DNA of 48,861 nt from Bacteroides caecigallinarum (lineage in GTDB: Bacteria > Bacteroidota > Bacteroidia > Bacteroidales > Bacteroidaceae). Made by a program: the position numbers and the translations under genes. The DNA lies in contig NZ_JADYTF010000011.1 in NCBI RefSeq assembly GCF_021530995.1, positions 1-48,861 of the forward strand, in the 5' to 3' direction. The notes below the pieces were generated by a model. The model searched no databases. It worked only from the letters and a program-made list of their open reading frames with translations, and was not told where the DNA came from. Positions 34,711 through 43,057 of this stretch are shown in pieces. How positions within the stretch are numbered: the stretch's first letter is position 1; every line of letters begins with the position of its first letter.

Positions 34711-35337
34711 TCATCTCCTCATCCGCTCCCGTTCCTCGTCCAACAGCATCCGCTTGTTCACCTTCTCCGCAGCCCGGTCGAGGAAATAGGTGCGGCTCTC
34801 GCTCTTGCGCATCTTGATGTCGTTGTATATGTTGTAACAGCCTTTCGCCTGTACGCCGAACACCTTGTAGCAGTAGGAAGCTATCTCTTTCAGCGATGCT
34901 TCACCGCCGTTTATACAGCCCATCTCGCTGATGCCATAGATAAGTTCCACGAGGTCGGACGCCTTGCCCGTCCACCGCATGGGCGGGGCATCGGCAGGCG
35001 TATCGTCTTTCTTTTCATCTTTGGAGGGGATGGAGGATAGTGGCGGCACTTGGTTATGTGGCATGGAAATGTGTTTCAGCATCTTGCGCACGAAGGCGAG
35101 GGCTTTGCGCACGTACACGCTGTGGTGGGTGCCCGTATCTTGCAGGGCTTTGTGGTATTGCAGTTCCGTTTCCGCATAGCTCAACGCGGGCAGCGGATGG
35201 CAGGGGCTTGCAGCTCCCGTACAGAGCGAAATGACCGTTGCCACGAACTCGTTGTATGCCGCACTCAGCCCGTTGCGGCTTTCGGGGTTGTCTATCAGGC
35301 GGAAGAACTCCGTTTCTGTCAATATGAGATGTTCCAT
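34711..35337 (-). CDS. rteC: regulator RteC
   Basis: A 208-residue protein whose C-terminal domain (KASDLVELIYGISEMGCINGG, then SLKEIASYCYKVFGV and IYNDIKMRKSESRTYFLDR) is the RteC family. In CTnDOT, RteC binds inverted repeats near the excision promoter and turns on xis genes, after RteB has activated rteC. Regulation here may use the palindromes and GG/GC promoter-like motif found upstream (35397-35583). Length close to CTnDOT RteC. Confidence 0.9.
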   Translation of the reverse strand: MEHLILTETEFFRLIDNPESRNGLSAAYNEFVATVISLCTGAASPCHPLPALSYAETELQYHKALQDTGTHHSVYVRKALAFVRKMLKHISMPHNQVPPLSSIPSKDEKKDDTPADAPPMRWTGKASDLVELIYGISEMGCINGGEASLKEIASYCYKVFGVQAKGCYNIYNDIKMRKSESRTYFLDRAAEKVNKRMLLDEERERMRR

Positions 35338-35396
35338 TTGCTTTCAGTTTTATGTTGTTACACTTGGGTTGAAGTGTGCGCACATAAAACTATCGG

Positions 35397-35411
35397 GCAA
35401 ACGGCAGTCCA
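35397..35411 (-). promoter_or_regulatory. possible sigma-54-type -24/-12 element before rteC
   Basis: The minus strand reads TGGACTGCCGTTTGC, that is TGG-N8-TTGC with GG and GC separated by 10 bases as in sigma-54 promoters. It lies 60-74 bases upstream of the rteC start. A competing reading is a weak sigma-ABfr promoter with TAGTTTTA (35385-35392) as -7 box, but no TTTG sits at the proper distance. Confidence 0.4.
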
Positions 35412-35510
35412 ACGGATGGGATTTTTTGCGGCTTGTTTTGCAAGTCGCTGATAAACAGCAGACATATTTGATAAAAATAAATTGGAATACCCGAATTCAG
35501 TCTTTCGGAT

Positions 35511-35583
35511 GTGTTCAGAAATTGAACACGTGTTCATAATCTGAACACTCTTTTGAGCAGGGAGGTGTTCACTTTCTGAACAG
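35511..35583 (-). promoter_or_regulatory. three GTGTTCA-N5-TGAACAC palindromes upstream of rteC
   Basis: Perfect copies at 35511-35529 and 35530-35548 stand back to back; a third with one changed end base is at 35565-35583, inside the end of the DHFR-like gene. They lie about 100-170 bases upstream of the GG/GC element, where enhancer sites of AAA+ activators such as RteB would be. Confidence 0.8.
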
Positions 35584-35998
35584 TCGCACCCTCATTCTTG
35601 CGGTACACGGCTTTCAGCGAACCGTCCTTGTATGTCTTTGTCTCGTCCCGCATCCATTCGCTTTCAGGCAAATCTCCAAGGAACAGGCGGCAGCCGTTCC
35701 CGGCAATGACGGGTATCGTGCAGAGGATGATTTCATCCAGCAGGTGCATCCTTGCCATGCCGTTAATGATGCTTGCGGTAGCGGTGTTGGCTTCTATGAA
35801 ACAGGTGGTGTCGGACTTGTCAAGCACCAACGTGGTAAGGGAAGTGTATTCGGAGAGCGGACGGGCGGTTTCTTTCATTCCGGCAATGCCGAATCTGTCC
35901 GGCGTGTCGGTTTTGGCAAGCCATTGCTGCGCTTTCCCTGAACTGTCCGCAAGGCATCCGTCCATCGTGAGGACGGCGAATAATATGACTTTTCCCAT
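35534..35998 (-). CDS. dihydrofolate reductase/RibD-C family protein
   Basis: A 154-residue protein of the dihydrofolate reductase-like family (RibD C-terminal type): VILFAVLTMDGCLAD at the N-terminus and LLDEIILCTIPVIAGNGCRLF later, the nucleotide-site segment. Such proteins occur beside rteC in many Bacteroides ICEs; their substrate is unknown, and trimethoprim resistance should not be assumed. The ATG at 35998 begins the conserved domain; an in-frame start at 36145 would translate a foldable leader. The last codons overlap an RteB-type palindrome. Confidence 0.85.
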   Translation of the reverse strand: MGKVILFAVLTMDGCLADSSGKAQQWLAKTDTPDRFGIAGMKETARPLSEYTSLTTLVLDKSDTTCFIEANTATASIINGMARMHLLDEIILCTIPVIAGNGCRLFLGDLPESEWMRDETKTYKDGSLKAVYRKNEGATVQKVNTSLLKRVFRL

Positions 35999-36391
35999 CG
36001 GTCTCTTTTTTAGTGGTTGCGACCGAAAGCCGTCATACGAAAATAGCGTGCAAATCACACTACTTTCTGGTGACGGCTCTGGACTGCCTCTACGGAATGT
36101 ACGTGACTGCACGCTATGCCGAGGCATAGCATAAGCATCACGCAATCGCCTTCCATAGTTCCAATTGTCCAGATTTTCACCAGATGCGCCTTGCGGTCTT
36201 ATTCTATACTATATTTTCATCGGACGGATTTTTTTTACTTTCCGCACCCGACTTTTCTCAAATGTTGCTACAAAGGTAATGCAAGTTGAGGGCAGAACAA
36301 AACAAATCCATTGTTTTTTATGCCGAAACGCCGCTTACCTTATCGAAAGGTAGCCTTTTTCCTGTAATTCCTTTCATTTTTTCACAGTTTT
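35999..36391 (-). promoter_or_regulatory. promoter and long folded leader of the DHFR-like gene
   Basis: A good promoter (TTTG 36298-36301, 19-base spacer, TACCTTTG 36271-36278, minus strand) is followed by a leader of about 265 bases. It holds a three-codon frame Met-Lys-Ile (36209-36220), a 33-codon frame starting near 36165, and stems P1 (36112-36119/36122-36129), P2 (36044-36052/36107-36115) and P3 (36028-36035/36070-36077). P1 and P2 exclude each other; P2 and P3 interlock. ACCACTAAA (36009-36017) is 11 bases before the start codon. The part beyond 36302 is an AT-rich gap after rteB. Confidence 0.65.
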
Positions 36392-37678
36392 CTATTCTAT
36401 CCCGTATGCTTTCAGCTTGTTGTACAGCGTGGTGCGCCCGATGCCGAGCAATGCTGCCGCCAACTTGCGGTTGCCCTTTGCCTGTTCCAGCGCATGGATG
36501 ATTTGTTTCTTCTCCATGTCGTTCAAAGCCAGCGAAGCGTCATCCGCCATTGGCATTTCATCGAACTCCAACGTGTCTGCCATGACCGTATCGCCTTCGG
36601 TATGCAGCACCGCCATGCGCACGACCCGTTTCAGTTCCCTCACGTTGCCGCCCCATGCATAGGCGAGCAGTTGTTTTCTTGCTTCCGCGTCAAAGCCTTT
36701 CACCTGCCGGTCAAGTTCCTCATTGGAGAGTTTCAGGAAGAAATCAGCCAAAGGCATGATGTCCTCACGGCACTCGCGCAGCGGCGGTATGTTCAATGTG
36801 TATTCCTTTATCCGATGGAACAAATCCTGACGGAAATGCTTTTCGGCGATGGCTGCCTGCAAGTCCTCGTTGGTGGCGGCGATGATGCGCACGTCAGCCC
36901 GCTTGTCCTTGCTGCCTCCCGTGGCTCTGTACCGTTTGGCTTCCAACGCCCGGAGCAGCATCTGTTGCACTTCCGGTGGAAGGTTACCTATCTCGTCGAG
37001 GAACAATGTGCCTCCTGCGGCTTCTTCCCAGAATCCCTGTTTCTTGCTTTCGGCTCCCGTAAACGCCCCTTTCTCATGCCCGAACAGGGAGGATGCGGCA
37101 AGTTCCTTTGAAAGCAGCCCGCAGTCCACAGCGACAAAGGGCCCCGCCGACCGTTTGCTCATCGTATGTATTTTCTCGGCGATGTGTTCCTTTCCCGTTC
37201 CGCTTTCGCCTAATATCAATACGCTCATGTTGGTTGGGGCGACCAGCCTTATCTTGCGGTCTATTTCCCGGAAAGCCGTGCTCTGCCGCTCATGGATGGG
37301 CGTATCGTGCCGCTCCATCCTTTTCCGCAAGGTTTTCAGGAGCGGGAAGAGGTTGGCTTCAATCAGCTTTTTCGGGATGTAGTCTTCCGCGCCCTGCTTC
37401 ATTGACCGGACGGCGGTGGGCACCTCGTCATAGTCGGTCATGACGATGTAGGGATTGTTCCTGCCCTGTTTCCGCAGTTCTTCCAGCAGACTGATACCGT
37501 CACCGTCATTCAAGCGCAGGTCAGCCAGAATGATGTCATCTTCCCTCATCTTGGCAAACAGCTTCCGTGCGCCGTTGCAGGTGGAGGTGCTGACGCTTGG
37601 GTATCCCTTGCTTTCCAGCAGGCGGCATACAAAGTCGGAATAGATGATGTTGTCCTCCACTACGATTATTCTGCCCAT
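36392..37678 (-). CDS. rteB: RteB, sigma-54-type response regulator
   Basis: A 428-residue enhancer-binding-type regulator: receiver with phosphoacceptor Asp53, AAA+ domain with Walker A GESGTGKE (157-164), the sigma-54-contacting GAFTGA loop (204-209) and Walker B near 224-229, then a C-terminal Fis-type helix-turn-helix (KLAAALLGIGRTTLYNKLKAYG). It overlaps rteA by 13 bases. In CTnDOT RteB, phosphorylated by RteA, activates rteC. All key motifs are intact. Confidence 0.93.
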   Translation of the reverse strand: MGRIIVVEDNIIYSDFVCRLLESKGYPSVSTSTCNGARKLFAKMREDDIILADLRLNDGDGISLLEELRKQGRNNPYIVMTDYDEVPTAVRSMKQGAEDYIPKKLIEANLFPLLKTLRKRMERHDTPIHERQSTAFREIDRKIRLVAPTNMSVLILGESGTGKEHIAEKIHTMSKRSAGPFVAVDCGLLSKELAASSLFGHEKGAFTGAESKKQGFWEEAAGGTLFLDEIGNLPPEVQQMLLRALEAKRYRATGGSKDKRADVRIIAATNEDLQAAIAEKHFRQDLFHRIKEYTLNIPPLRECREDIMPLADFFLKLSNEELDRQVKGFDAEARKQLLAYAWGGNVRELKRVVRMAVLHTEGDTVMADTLEFDEMPMADDASLALNDMEKKQIIHALEQAKGNRKLAAALLGIGRTTLYNKLKAYGIE

Positions 37679-39975
37679 CGTTCCGCCTCCTTCCTTGCCG
37701 AATCAACAATCAGTCTGCCCTGTGCCAGTACCGCGTTTACGGCAGATTGCACCTTTTCATCCGGTATGTCCTCCTTGTGGATTACCTCATACAATGCCGC
37801 CAACGGTTGCTCCGCCTTTATCAGCATCCACGAGCTTCTCAGGTGATGTACCCAGTTATCCAATGCTTCCATGTCCCCCGCTTCCGCCGCCTTGCGCACT
37901 TCGTCCATGTCGGATTGTGTAGTGGCCGCCAGCTTTTCCAACGTGCGCCGCTTGTCGCCGAAGGCAAGCAGGGATGACAGGTCTATGCTGTTTGCTTTGT
38001 TCCGTTTGATGCAGCTTTCCGTCACCGCCAGCAGTTCGTCTATGGAATAGGGCTTGTACAGCACGGCGGCAAAGCCTTTGCCCGTCAGTTCTTCTTTCTC
38101 CACATAGCCTGCGGCGGTGGCTGCCACGACGGGAATGGTCTGCGAATTGCCTATTTCCGATGTGCGCAGCAGTTCCAGCACCTCGTAGCCGTTCACCTCC
38201 GGCATTTTCAGGTCGGTTATCAACAGGTCATAATCTTTTGTGCGCATCAGGTCTGTCAGTTCTCCTGCTGTCTGGCAAGTGTCGCACTCCACACCGTTTT
38301 GTCTGTACATCTCTTTCATCATGTCCAGCAGCATCCCGTTGTTGTCTATCGCCAGTACGGAGCAGCCGGACAGCGTGGAATGTCCGGCGTTTGTCTTTTC
38401 GCCGGCCGCCATTTCTTCCGCCTTTGCCAACGGCAGGCTGACGGTGAAGCGGCTTCCCTTGCCCGGCTCGCTTTCTACCGTGATATTTCCTTTCAACAGC
38501 TTTACCGTGTCGGCTACGATGGCAAGCCCCAGCCCGAAGCCGTCCTCCGTCACGGCGTTGCCCAACCGCTCAAACGGGATGAATATCCGCGCCTGTTGTT
38601 CTCCGGTCATGCCCGTGCCGGTGTCTTCCACCGTCAAGGTAAATATGCCGTTCTTGTAGCCGGTGCTTAATGTGACTGTACCGCTTCGGGTGAACTTGAT
38701 GGCGTTGGAGAGCAGGTTGCCGCCAATGCTTATAATCCGGTTCCTGTCGCCGCTTACAATCTCGTCCGTTTCACTTTCTGTCTTGAAGTTGAGTCCTTTA
38801 TTCTTCGCCAATGTTGCAAACTCCGTTTCCAATGTTTCGGCGATGGAGCGCAGTTTGAAAGGCTTGACGCTTGGCGTTTCCTTGCCGCTGTCCAGCCGGA
38901 AATACACCAGGAGGTTGTTTATCATTCCCGCCATGCGCCCGGCGGCATCCCCGATGGTCTGTGCGTGGCGCATACGGTTGTCTGCCTCCGTGTCGTTCAG
39001 CAGCAGTTCGGCGTTGCCGCCGATGACGGTCAGGGGAGTGCGCAGTTCGTGGGTGACGTTCTGGATAAGGTTGCGCCGAAGCCTGATTAGTTTTTCATTC
39101 GCATCGTTGCTCTTCTGCAATTCGCCGATGAGCTTTTCTCGCTTTTTCTTTTCGTTCGCGCTGTGTTTCAGTTCTCTATGGATGGTGAGATAAGAAAGGA
39201 ACAGCAGGATGATGGCAGCAGAGATGGTCGCCGTGAACAGCCTGACGGACAACGCCTGTGCCTCGGCTATCTTCCGCTCCTTCTGCACGAAAGCCTCCTG
39301 CGCCTGCCCGTCAAGTTCGGTTATCAGCCGGTTCAGCTCGGCGTTCAGCCTCCTGCCCAGCGTGCGCAGGCTGTCGGTGTATGCCTCCATTTCCGCCGTC
39401 CGTTCCTGCTGCATGGCTATCAGGCTGTCGCTGAACTGGTGCAGTTCCTTGGCGGACGGCAGTATCTGCACGGTCTTCTTGCCGCCAAAAGCCCCAGCGA
39501 TGCCTTTCTTTTTCTGCGTCACGGTGCGTACACGGGTGGCACGTTTCGCCACTTCGGGCAGATGGTTCACCAGCAGGCTGTCTGCCTTGTCCTGACGGGC
39601 GAAAGTTTCCATAAGGTGCAGCAGGTGGGCTTCTTTTTCCACCAAGAGGGCGCAGAGCGTGTCTATCTGCGCCGGATGCACGAAATCCTTGCAGCGGGGC
39701 TTCATGGCTTGCAGCAGGCTGTCCGTCCGCAGCCGCCGGGTGCGGTAGTGCCGGTAGTCCGCCTCTTCCCAGCCGATGACGCCTTCGCCCAATGTGGCGA
39801 GGGTGATGATGTTGCGTTGGGCGACGGTGATGTCACGCCTTATCTCCTGTATTTCGCCTGTTTCGGCTTCTATCTCACGCATCCGTCCACGTTCATGCAC
39901 CAAAATGGCGGCCATGCTACAGATGACCGCCACCAAGACCAGATACCCGGCAAGAATTTTTGTCTGTAATCTCAT
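37666..39975 (-). CDS. rteA: RteA, hybrid sensor histidine kinase
   Basis: A 769-residue membrane sensor: helix at residues 7-27, periplasmic helical domain, second helix at about 247-266, kinase H-box with His309 (THELRTPL), N-box around 420-428, DTGTGM and GFGLGLAI ATP lid, then a receiver with Asp588 (ITDLKMPE) and an HPt domain with His710 (VHHLRSS). Phosphate thus passes through His-Asp-His to Asp53 of RteB. In CTnDOT this pair sits behind tetQ; here an HU-type gene precedes it. Confidence 0.93.
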   Translation of the reverse strand: MRLQTKILAGYLVLVAVICSMAAILVHERGRMREIEAETGEIQEIRRDITVAQRNIITLATLGEGVIGWEEADYRHYRTRRLRTDSLLQAMKPRCKDFVHPAQIDTLCALLVEKEAHLLHLMETFARQDKADSLLVNHLPEVAKRATRVRTVTQKKKGIAGAFGGKKTVQILPSAKELHQFSDSLIAMQQERTAEMEAYTDSLRTLGRRLNAELNRLITELDGQAQEAFVQKERKIAEAQALSVRLFTATISAAIILLFLSYLTIHRELKHSANEKKKREKLIGELQKSNDANEKLIRLRRNLIQNVTHELRTPLTVIGGNAELLLNDTEADNRMRHAQTIGDAAGRMAGMINNLLVYFRLDSGKETPSVKPFKLRSIAETLETEFATLAKNKGLNFKTESETDEIVSGDRNRIISIGGNLLSNAIKFTRSGTVTLSTGYKNGIFTLTVEDTGTGMTGEQQARIFIPFERLGNAVTEDGFGLGLAIVADTVKLLKGNITVESEPGKGSRFTVSLPLAKAEEMAAGEKTNAGHSTLSGCSVLAIDNNGMLLDMMKEMYRQNGVECDTCQTAGELTDLMRTKDYDLLITDLKMPEVNGYEVLELLRTSEIGNSQTIPVVAATAAGYVEKEELTGKGFAAVLYKPYSIDELLAVTESCIKRNKANSIDLSSLLAFGDKRRTLEKLAATTQSDMDEVRKAAEAGDMEALDNWVHHLRSSWMLIKAEQPLAALYEVIHKEDIPDEKVQSAVNAVLAQGRLIVDSARKEAERWAE

Positions 39976-40011
39976 CCTCTGTTTTTATTCATTGCTCCTT
40001 TCGCTGAAAAA

Positions 40012-40476
40012 TTACCCCAACGGATTCTCCGTTACATCCTCGTCATCCTCATCCTGTGCCGGGTCGCTGTCCTCCGTGTCGGGCGAAAGCTCGATCCATT
40101 CCAATTGGTCGCTGTCCACGAGGGCGCGGGTGTAGGTGCCGTTGGCAAGGCGGGTGCGTTCGGGGATGAACTCCACTCGGACGGCTTTCACCTGCTTCTC
40201 GAAGTCGAAGTCTTCGAGGGTGTCCACGCCCACGGTGTCGAGCACGTAGCGGAAGTAGCCGAGGCCTTTGATGTGGACGCTCTTGCCTTGCGCCATGCGG
40301 GTGTGCATTACGCCCGCGATGTCACCCAAGACGGCCTGGACATCGGAGTTGCTCACTGTGGAAATCTTCGCCAAATCCTTGGCGATGGTTTCCGTTTCTA
40401 CAGGTTTGCCCTGGACTACGGCACGGGGGTAATATACACCCTGCTGTTTGTTGTACGATTTTTTGTAGAATGGCAT
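40012..40476 (-). CDS. HU/DNABII-family DNA-binding protein
   Basis: A 154-residue protein of the longer Bacteroidetes HU-like group: IAKDLAKISTVSNSDVQAVLGDIAGVMHTRMAQGKSVHIKGLGYF followed by a strand-rich arm and an acidic, probably disordered tail (DTEDSDPAQDEDDEDV). It binds DNA and bends or scaffolds it. It is 36 bases upstream of rteA on the same strand, so an HU-rteA-rteB operon is likely. The region before its start has the 22-bp-periodic palindromes but no recognisable Bacteroidetes promoter. Confidence 0.85.
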   Translation of the reverse strand: MPFYKKSYNKQQGVYYPRAVVQGKPVETETIAKDLAKISTVSNSDVQAVLGDIAGVMHTRMAQGKSVHIKGLGYFRYVLDTVGVDTLEDFDFEKQVKAVRVEFIPERTRLANGTYTRALVDSDQLEWIELSPDTEDSDPAQDEDDEDVTENPLG

Positions 40477-40515
40477 AGCTTCTTCTGTTTTTAAGTCGTT
40501 ACTAATTATGTCGTT

Positions 40516-40582
40516 TTCTCAATACGCCGAATTGAGGCGGGCAATATGCCGTATTGTGCTCGTCAATTCGGCGTATTGAGAA
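40516..40582 (-). promoter_or_regulatory. three 15-bp pseudo-palindromes at exact 22-bp spacing
   Basis: CAATACGCCGAATTG (40520-40534), CAATATGCCGTATTG (40542-40556) and CAATTCGGCGTATTG (40564-40578) begin exactly 22 bases apart. The outer two are reverse complements, giving a perfect 20-bp inverted repeat (40516-40535 with 40563-40582). Two helical turns between centres means sites on the same DNA face, as expected for cooperative repressor binding ahead of the HU-rteA-rteB genes. Confidence 0.85.
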
Positions 40583-40584
40583 TG

Positions 40585-42147
40585 TCAGTTCGTTGACTTT
40601 ATCACAGGCAGATTATTTGCACCCATTTCATATTGATAATTATACCCTGCTTCTTGCAAAGCATTGTTCATGTCTGTAATCGCAGAAGACCAATCGTTAT
40701 TCGTTATCTGCGTGCCATAGCCATTATCATTTCCTGCACTGAAATAGCAAGCTGTGAGCTGAGAATAATCTGTTCCTACTATCCCTCCAACGGTCATGTT
40801 ACTGTTCCCTGTAACAGTCCCGGTGTTGCAACAACCTATCAGGCTGCCGTCCCAAACCACTCCGACAATTCCACCCACCCTTTCTAATCCAGTAATATCC
40901 GCAGAATTGCTACAAGCCACTATGCGCGGCGCGCCATACAAGCAAACGCCAGCCAAACCTCCGGCATCAAATTCACTTGTTATTGTTCCACCTATTATGT
41001 GGCAATTTTCTATCGTTCCGTAATTTACGCCAGCAATTCCACCGCATACTTGTCCTGAAACTGACATATTGCAATCTTTGAGTTTCACGTTCTTTACTAC
41101 GCCACTGGTCCCAATCATTCCGAAGAGTCCGGCTATATAATCTGATAAATTAAATTTAAGTTCAGATATAGTATGCCCGTCCCCATCAAATGTTCCCAAG
41201 AATTGATTACCATTACCGTGTTCGTCAACCGTTGTTATCGGTGTCCATGATTCAGTTAATGTAATATCCGCGCCGAGTTTGAAGTGTTCAGTTATATTTT
41301 GGTTGTCTTGGCTTTTCGTCGAAAGAGAGGTAAGCTGGGTGGCGTTTAACAATACATACGGATATGCTTCGCTTCCATCCCCCAATGAATTATAATTAGA
41401 AGCCTGTTCAGATGTAGGTATGGCATCTGCCGCAAAACTTTGTCCGCTGGCTGATGCGCGGCTTAATGCCTTGTTGTAAAGCTCCGTTGGCGTGGATGCG
41501 GAATATTGCGCCGTCACCTGCAAGTTGCTGCTTGTCGTCCACGTGCCGTATAGATAGGCATTGCCCTTGCTATCCGTGGTCAGGGTGTAATTGTTGCTTC
41601 CTGAAGTTGTACTGCCTGCCGGGGTAAAGTCTGTAAGCGACACACTTAGCTGCGTGCTTGAGGTAGAGGCGATACGCAGGCGGCTATATTCGCGTGATGT
41701 GAAAGTGATGTTGGGCGAACTGTTGCTTGTAGCCATGATGCACTCGTCAAGCCCGGCTTGCTCTCCGTCGCGAAGCGCCAATGTGCCATCGTTTGTTGTG
41801 CTCCATTGATAAGCGGGGGCATACCATGCGGTCACGGTGTAGCTGGCGTAGGTTTGCTTCAAGGTGGGCGTAGTTATCCATGTGCTACCGTCATAACTCA
41901 TAACGGCATATTGCGGTTTATCACTACTACAAGTTACGCTGACCAGCAGTTGGTCGCCAGCCTCCCATGCCGACTTGCCGCCTGCATCAGTTGTGCCAAT
42001 GGCACGTGTTGCCGCATCTTCACCGAAAGCGGGGAAGTCACCTACAGTGAGGGTCAGTATGCCTGTTTGTATCGCATTGTTTTCTATGTCGTTGGTACAA
42101 GCCGCAAGCAGGATAGCCATGCTTATGATATAAAGTAGATTTTTCAT
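40585..42147 (-). CDS. fimbrillin-like lipoprotein with GLUG-type repeats
   Basis: A 520-residue lipoprotein (signal ending AILLAAC). The N-terminal half resembles fimbrillin family proteins (ILTLTVGDFPAFGEDAATRA). After about residue 280 come repeats of the GLUG kind: CGGIAGVNYGTIENC, AGGLAGVCLYG, GGIVGVVWDGSLIGC, GGIVGTDYSQLTAC. Such repeats form beta-helices in adhesins. It is the last gene of the fimbrial run and probably a pilus-tip or surface adhesin; that role is inferred. Confidence 0.85.
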   Translation of the reverse strand: MKNLLYIISMAILLAACTNDIENNAIQTGILTLTVGDFPAFGEDAATRAIGTTDAGGKSAWEAGDQLLVSVTCSSDKPQYAVMSYDGSTWITTPTLKQTYASYTVTAWYAPAYQWSTTNDGTLALRDGEQAGLDECIMATSNSSPNITFTSREYSRLRIASTSSTQLSVSLTDFTPAGSTTSGSNNYTLTTDSKGNAYLYGTWTTSSNLQVTAQYSASTPTELYNKALSRASASGQSFAADAIPTSEQASNYNSLGDGSEAYPYVLLNATQLTSLSTKSQDNQNITEHFKLGADITLTESWTPITTVDEHGNGNQFLGTFDGDGHTISELKFNLSDYIAGLFGMIGTSGVVKNVKLKDCNMSVSGQVCGGIAGVNYGTIENCHIIGGTITSEFDAGGLAGVCLYGAPRIVACSNSADITGLERVGGIVGVVWDGSLIGCCNTGTVTGNSNMTVGGIVGTDYSQLTACYFSAGNDNGYGTQITNNDWSSAITDMNNALQEAGYNYQYEMGANNLPVIKSTN

Positions 42148-42163
42148 CGTTATTCCTCCTTCC

Positions 42164-42985
42164 TCAGTTTAAGTCTGTTTCGTCATCCCATCCCGGCAGT
42201 ACGTTTGTTGATGCAGGGGTCAGCGTCAGTTCCTTGTCTGTGACGGTAAGGTCAAATGAGTATGCGTTGCCACTGGTCAACATTTGGTTGCTGGTAGCCG
42301 TCATGTCCATCCCGTTCACCTTCAGTTTGAGTGTAAAACCGTTATCGCTGGGTGCTATGATAGCGGTGTAGGTATTACTGCTTTCTTCGTAAGCGATAAC
42401 ATCCGTAGCATTGCCTGTTCCAGTCACTGTGTCATCGCTTCTGGTCACATTGGGATAGGACGTAATTTTGAAATCGGAAATGGCTGGCATCGTGTTTCCA
42501 TAGTCACTCCAACTGGTAATGGTGACGGCGACTTTGCACAGCCTATGCACCAATGCCAGCGAAAGGTTGGTGCCGTTAAGTTGTTGGCTTGAAGCGGTAG
42601 TCATATAGTCCGCCTCAGCAATGCCCGCACTTTGGTTAGTTGGGATAGTGAACGATGTCAGCGTTGCCGTTGCTGGATAACAGGCTTCCACGGTGGCTGG
42701 CAATGTGACATTGAATGTGGTCCATGATGCTCCATTGATGTATGTCAAAGTCCTGGTCGTCGGAGAGGTACTGCCATAACCCATCACATATAGATTTATC
42801 GCATCACCATTCTGCCATGTCCACGTGTCACCATCAGCGGTGGCACGTGTGCTGATGCTCACTTGTACCTCTTGCGGTTCTCCGCCAGGCACGGTAGCAT
42901 CTTCTTCGTTGCTGCACGCCGCAAAAAGGGGCATGAAAACCACTAATGCGAAGCCTTTTATCAAGCTGTAATGTCTTGTTGTCAT
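42164..42985 (-). CDS. fimbrillin family lipoprotein
   Basis: A 273-residue lipoprotein with signal ending VFMPLFAAC, then the fimbrillin-like domain (VQVSISTRATADGDTWTWQNGDAINLYVMG, then LALVHRLCKVAVTI). It resembles FimA/Mfa1-type proteins, which are exported as lipoproteins, cut by a gingipain-like protease and joined by strand exchange. The fourth of five such genes in the cluster. Separated from the next gene by a GC-rich hairpin and the PIN module. Confidence 0.85.
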   Translation of the reverse strand: MTTRHYSLIKGFALVVFMPLFAACSNEEDATVPGGEPQEVQVSISTRATADGDTWTWQNGDAINLYVMGYGSTSPTTRTLTYINGASWTTFNVTLPATVEACYPATATLTSFTIPTNQSAGIAEADYMTTASSQQLNGTNLSLALVHRLCKVAVTITSWSDYGNTMPAISDFKITSYPNVTRSDDTVTGTGNATDVIAYEESSNTYTAIIAPSDNGFTLKLKVNGMDMTATSNQMLTSGNAYSFDLTVTDKELTLTPASTNVLPGWDDETDLN

Positions 42986-43057
42986 TCTTCTTTATGTTTT
43001 ATATTGTTAAAATTCTTCATTCTTCGTGCTTCATTTTCAACGGAATTGGAAAACAAG

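Noticed and set aside
35999-36145. Longer start for the DHFR-like protein
   Set aside because: The extra 49 residues fall in the leader with hairpins and do not belong to the domain; kept only as a possible leader frame.
40516-40582. Invertible promoter (phase switch)
   Set aside because: The inverted repeats enclose only 27 bases, too few for a promoter of this phylum, and no invertase gene is adjacent.
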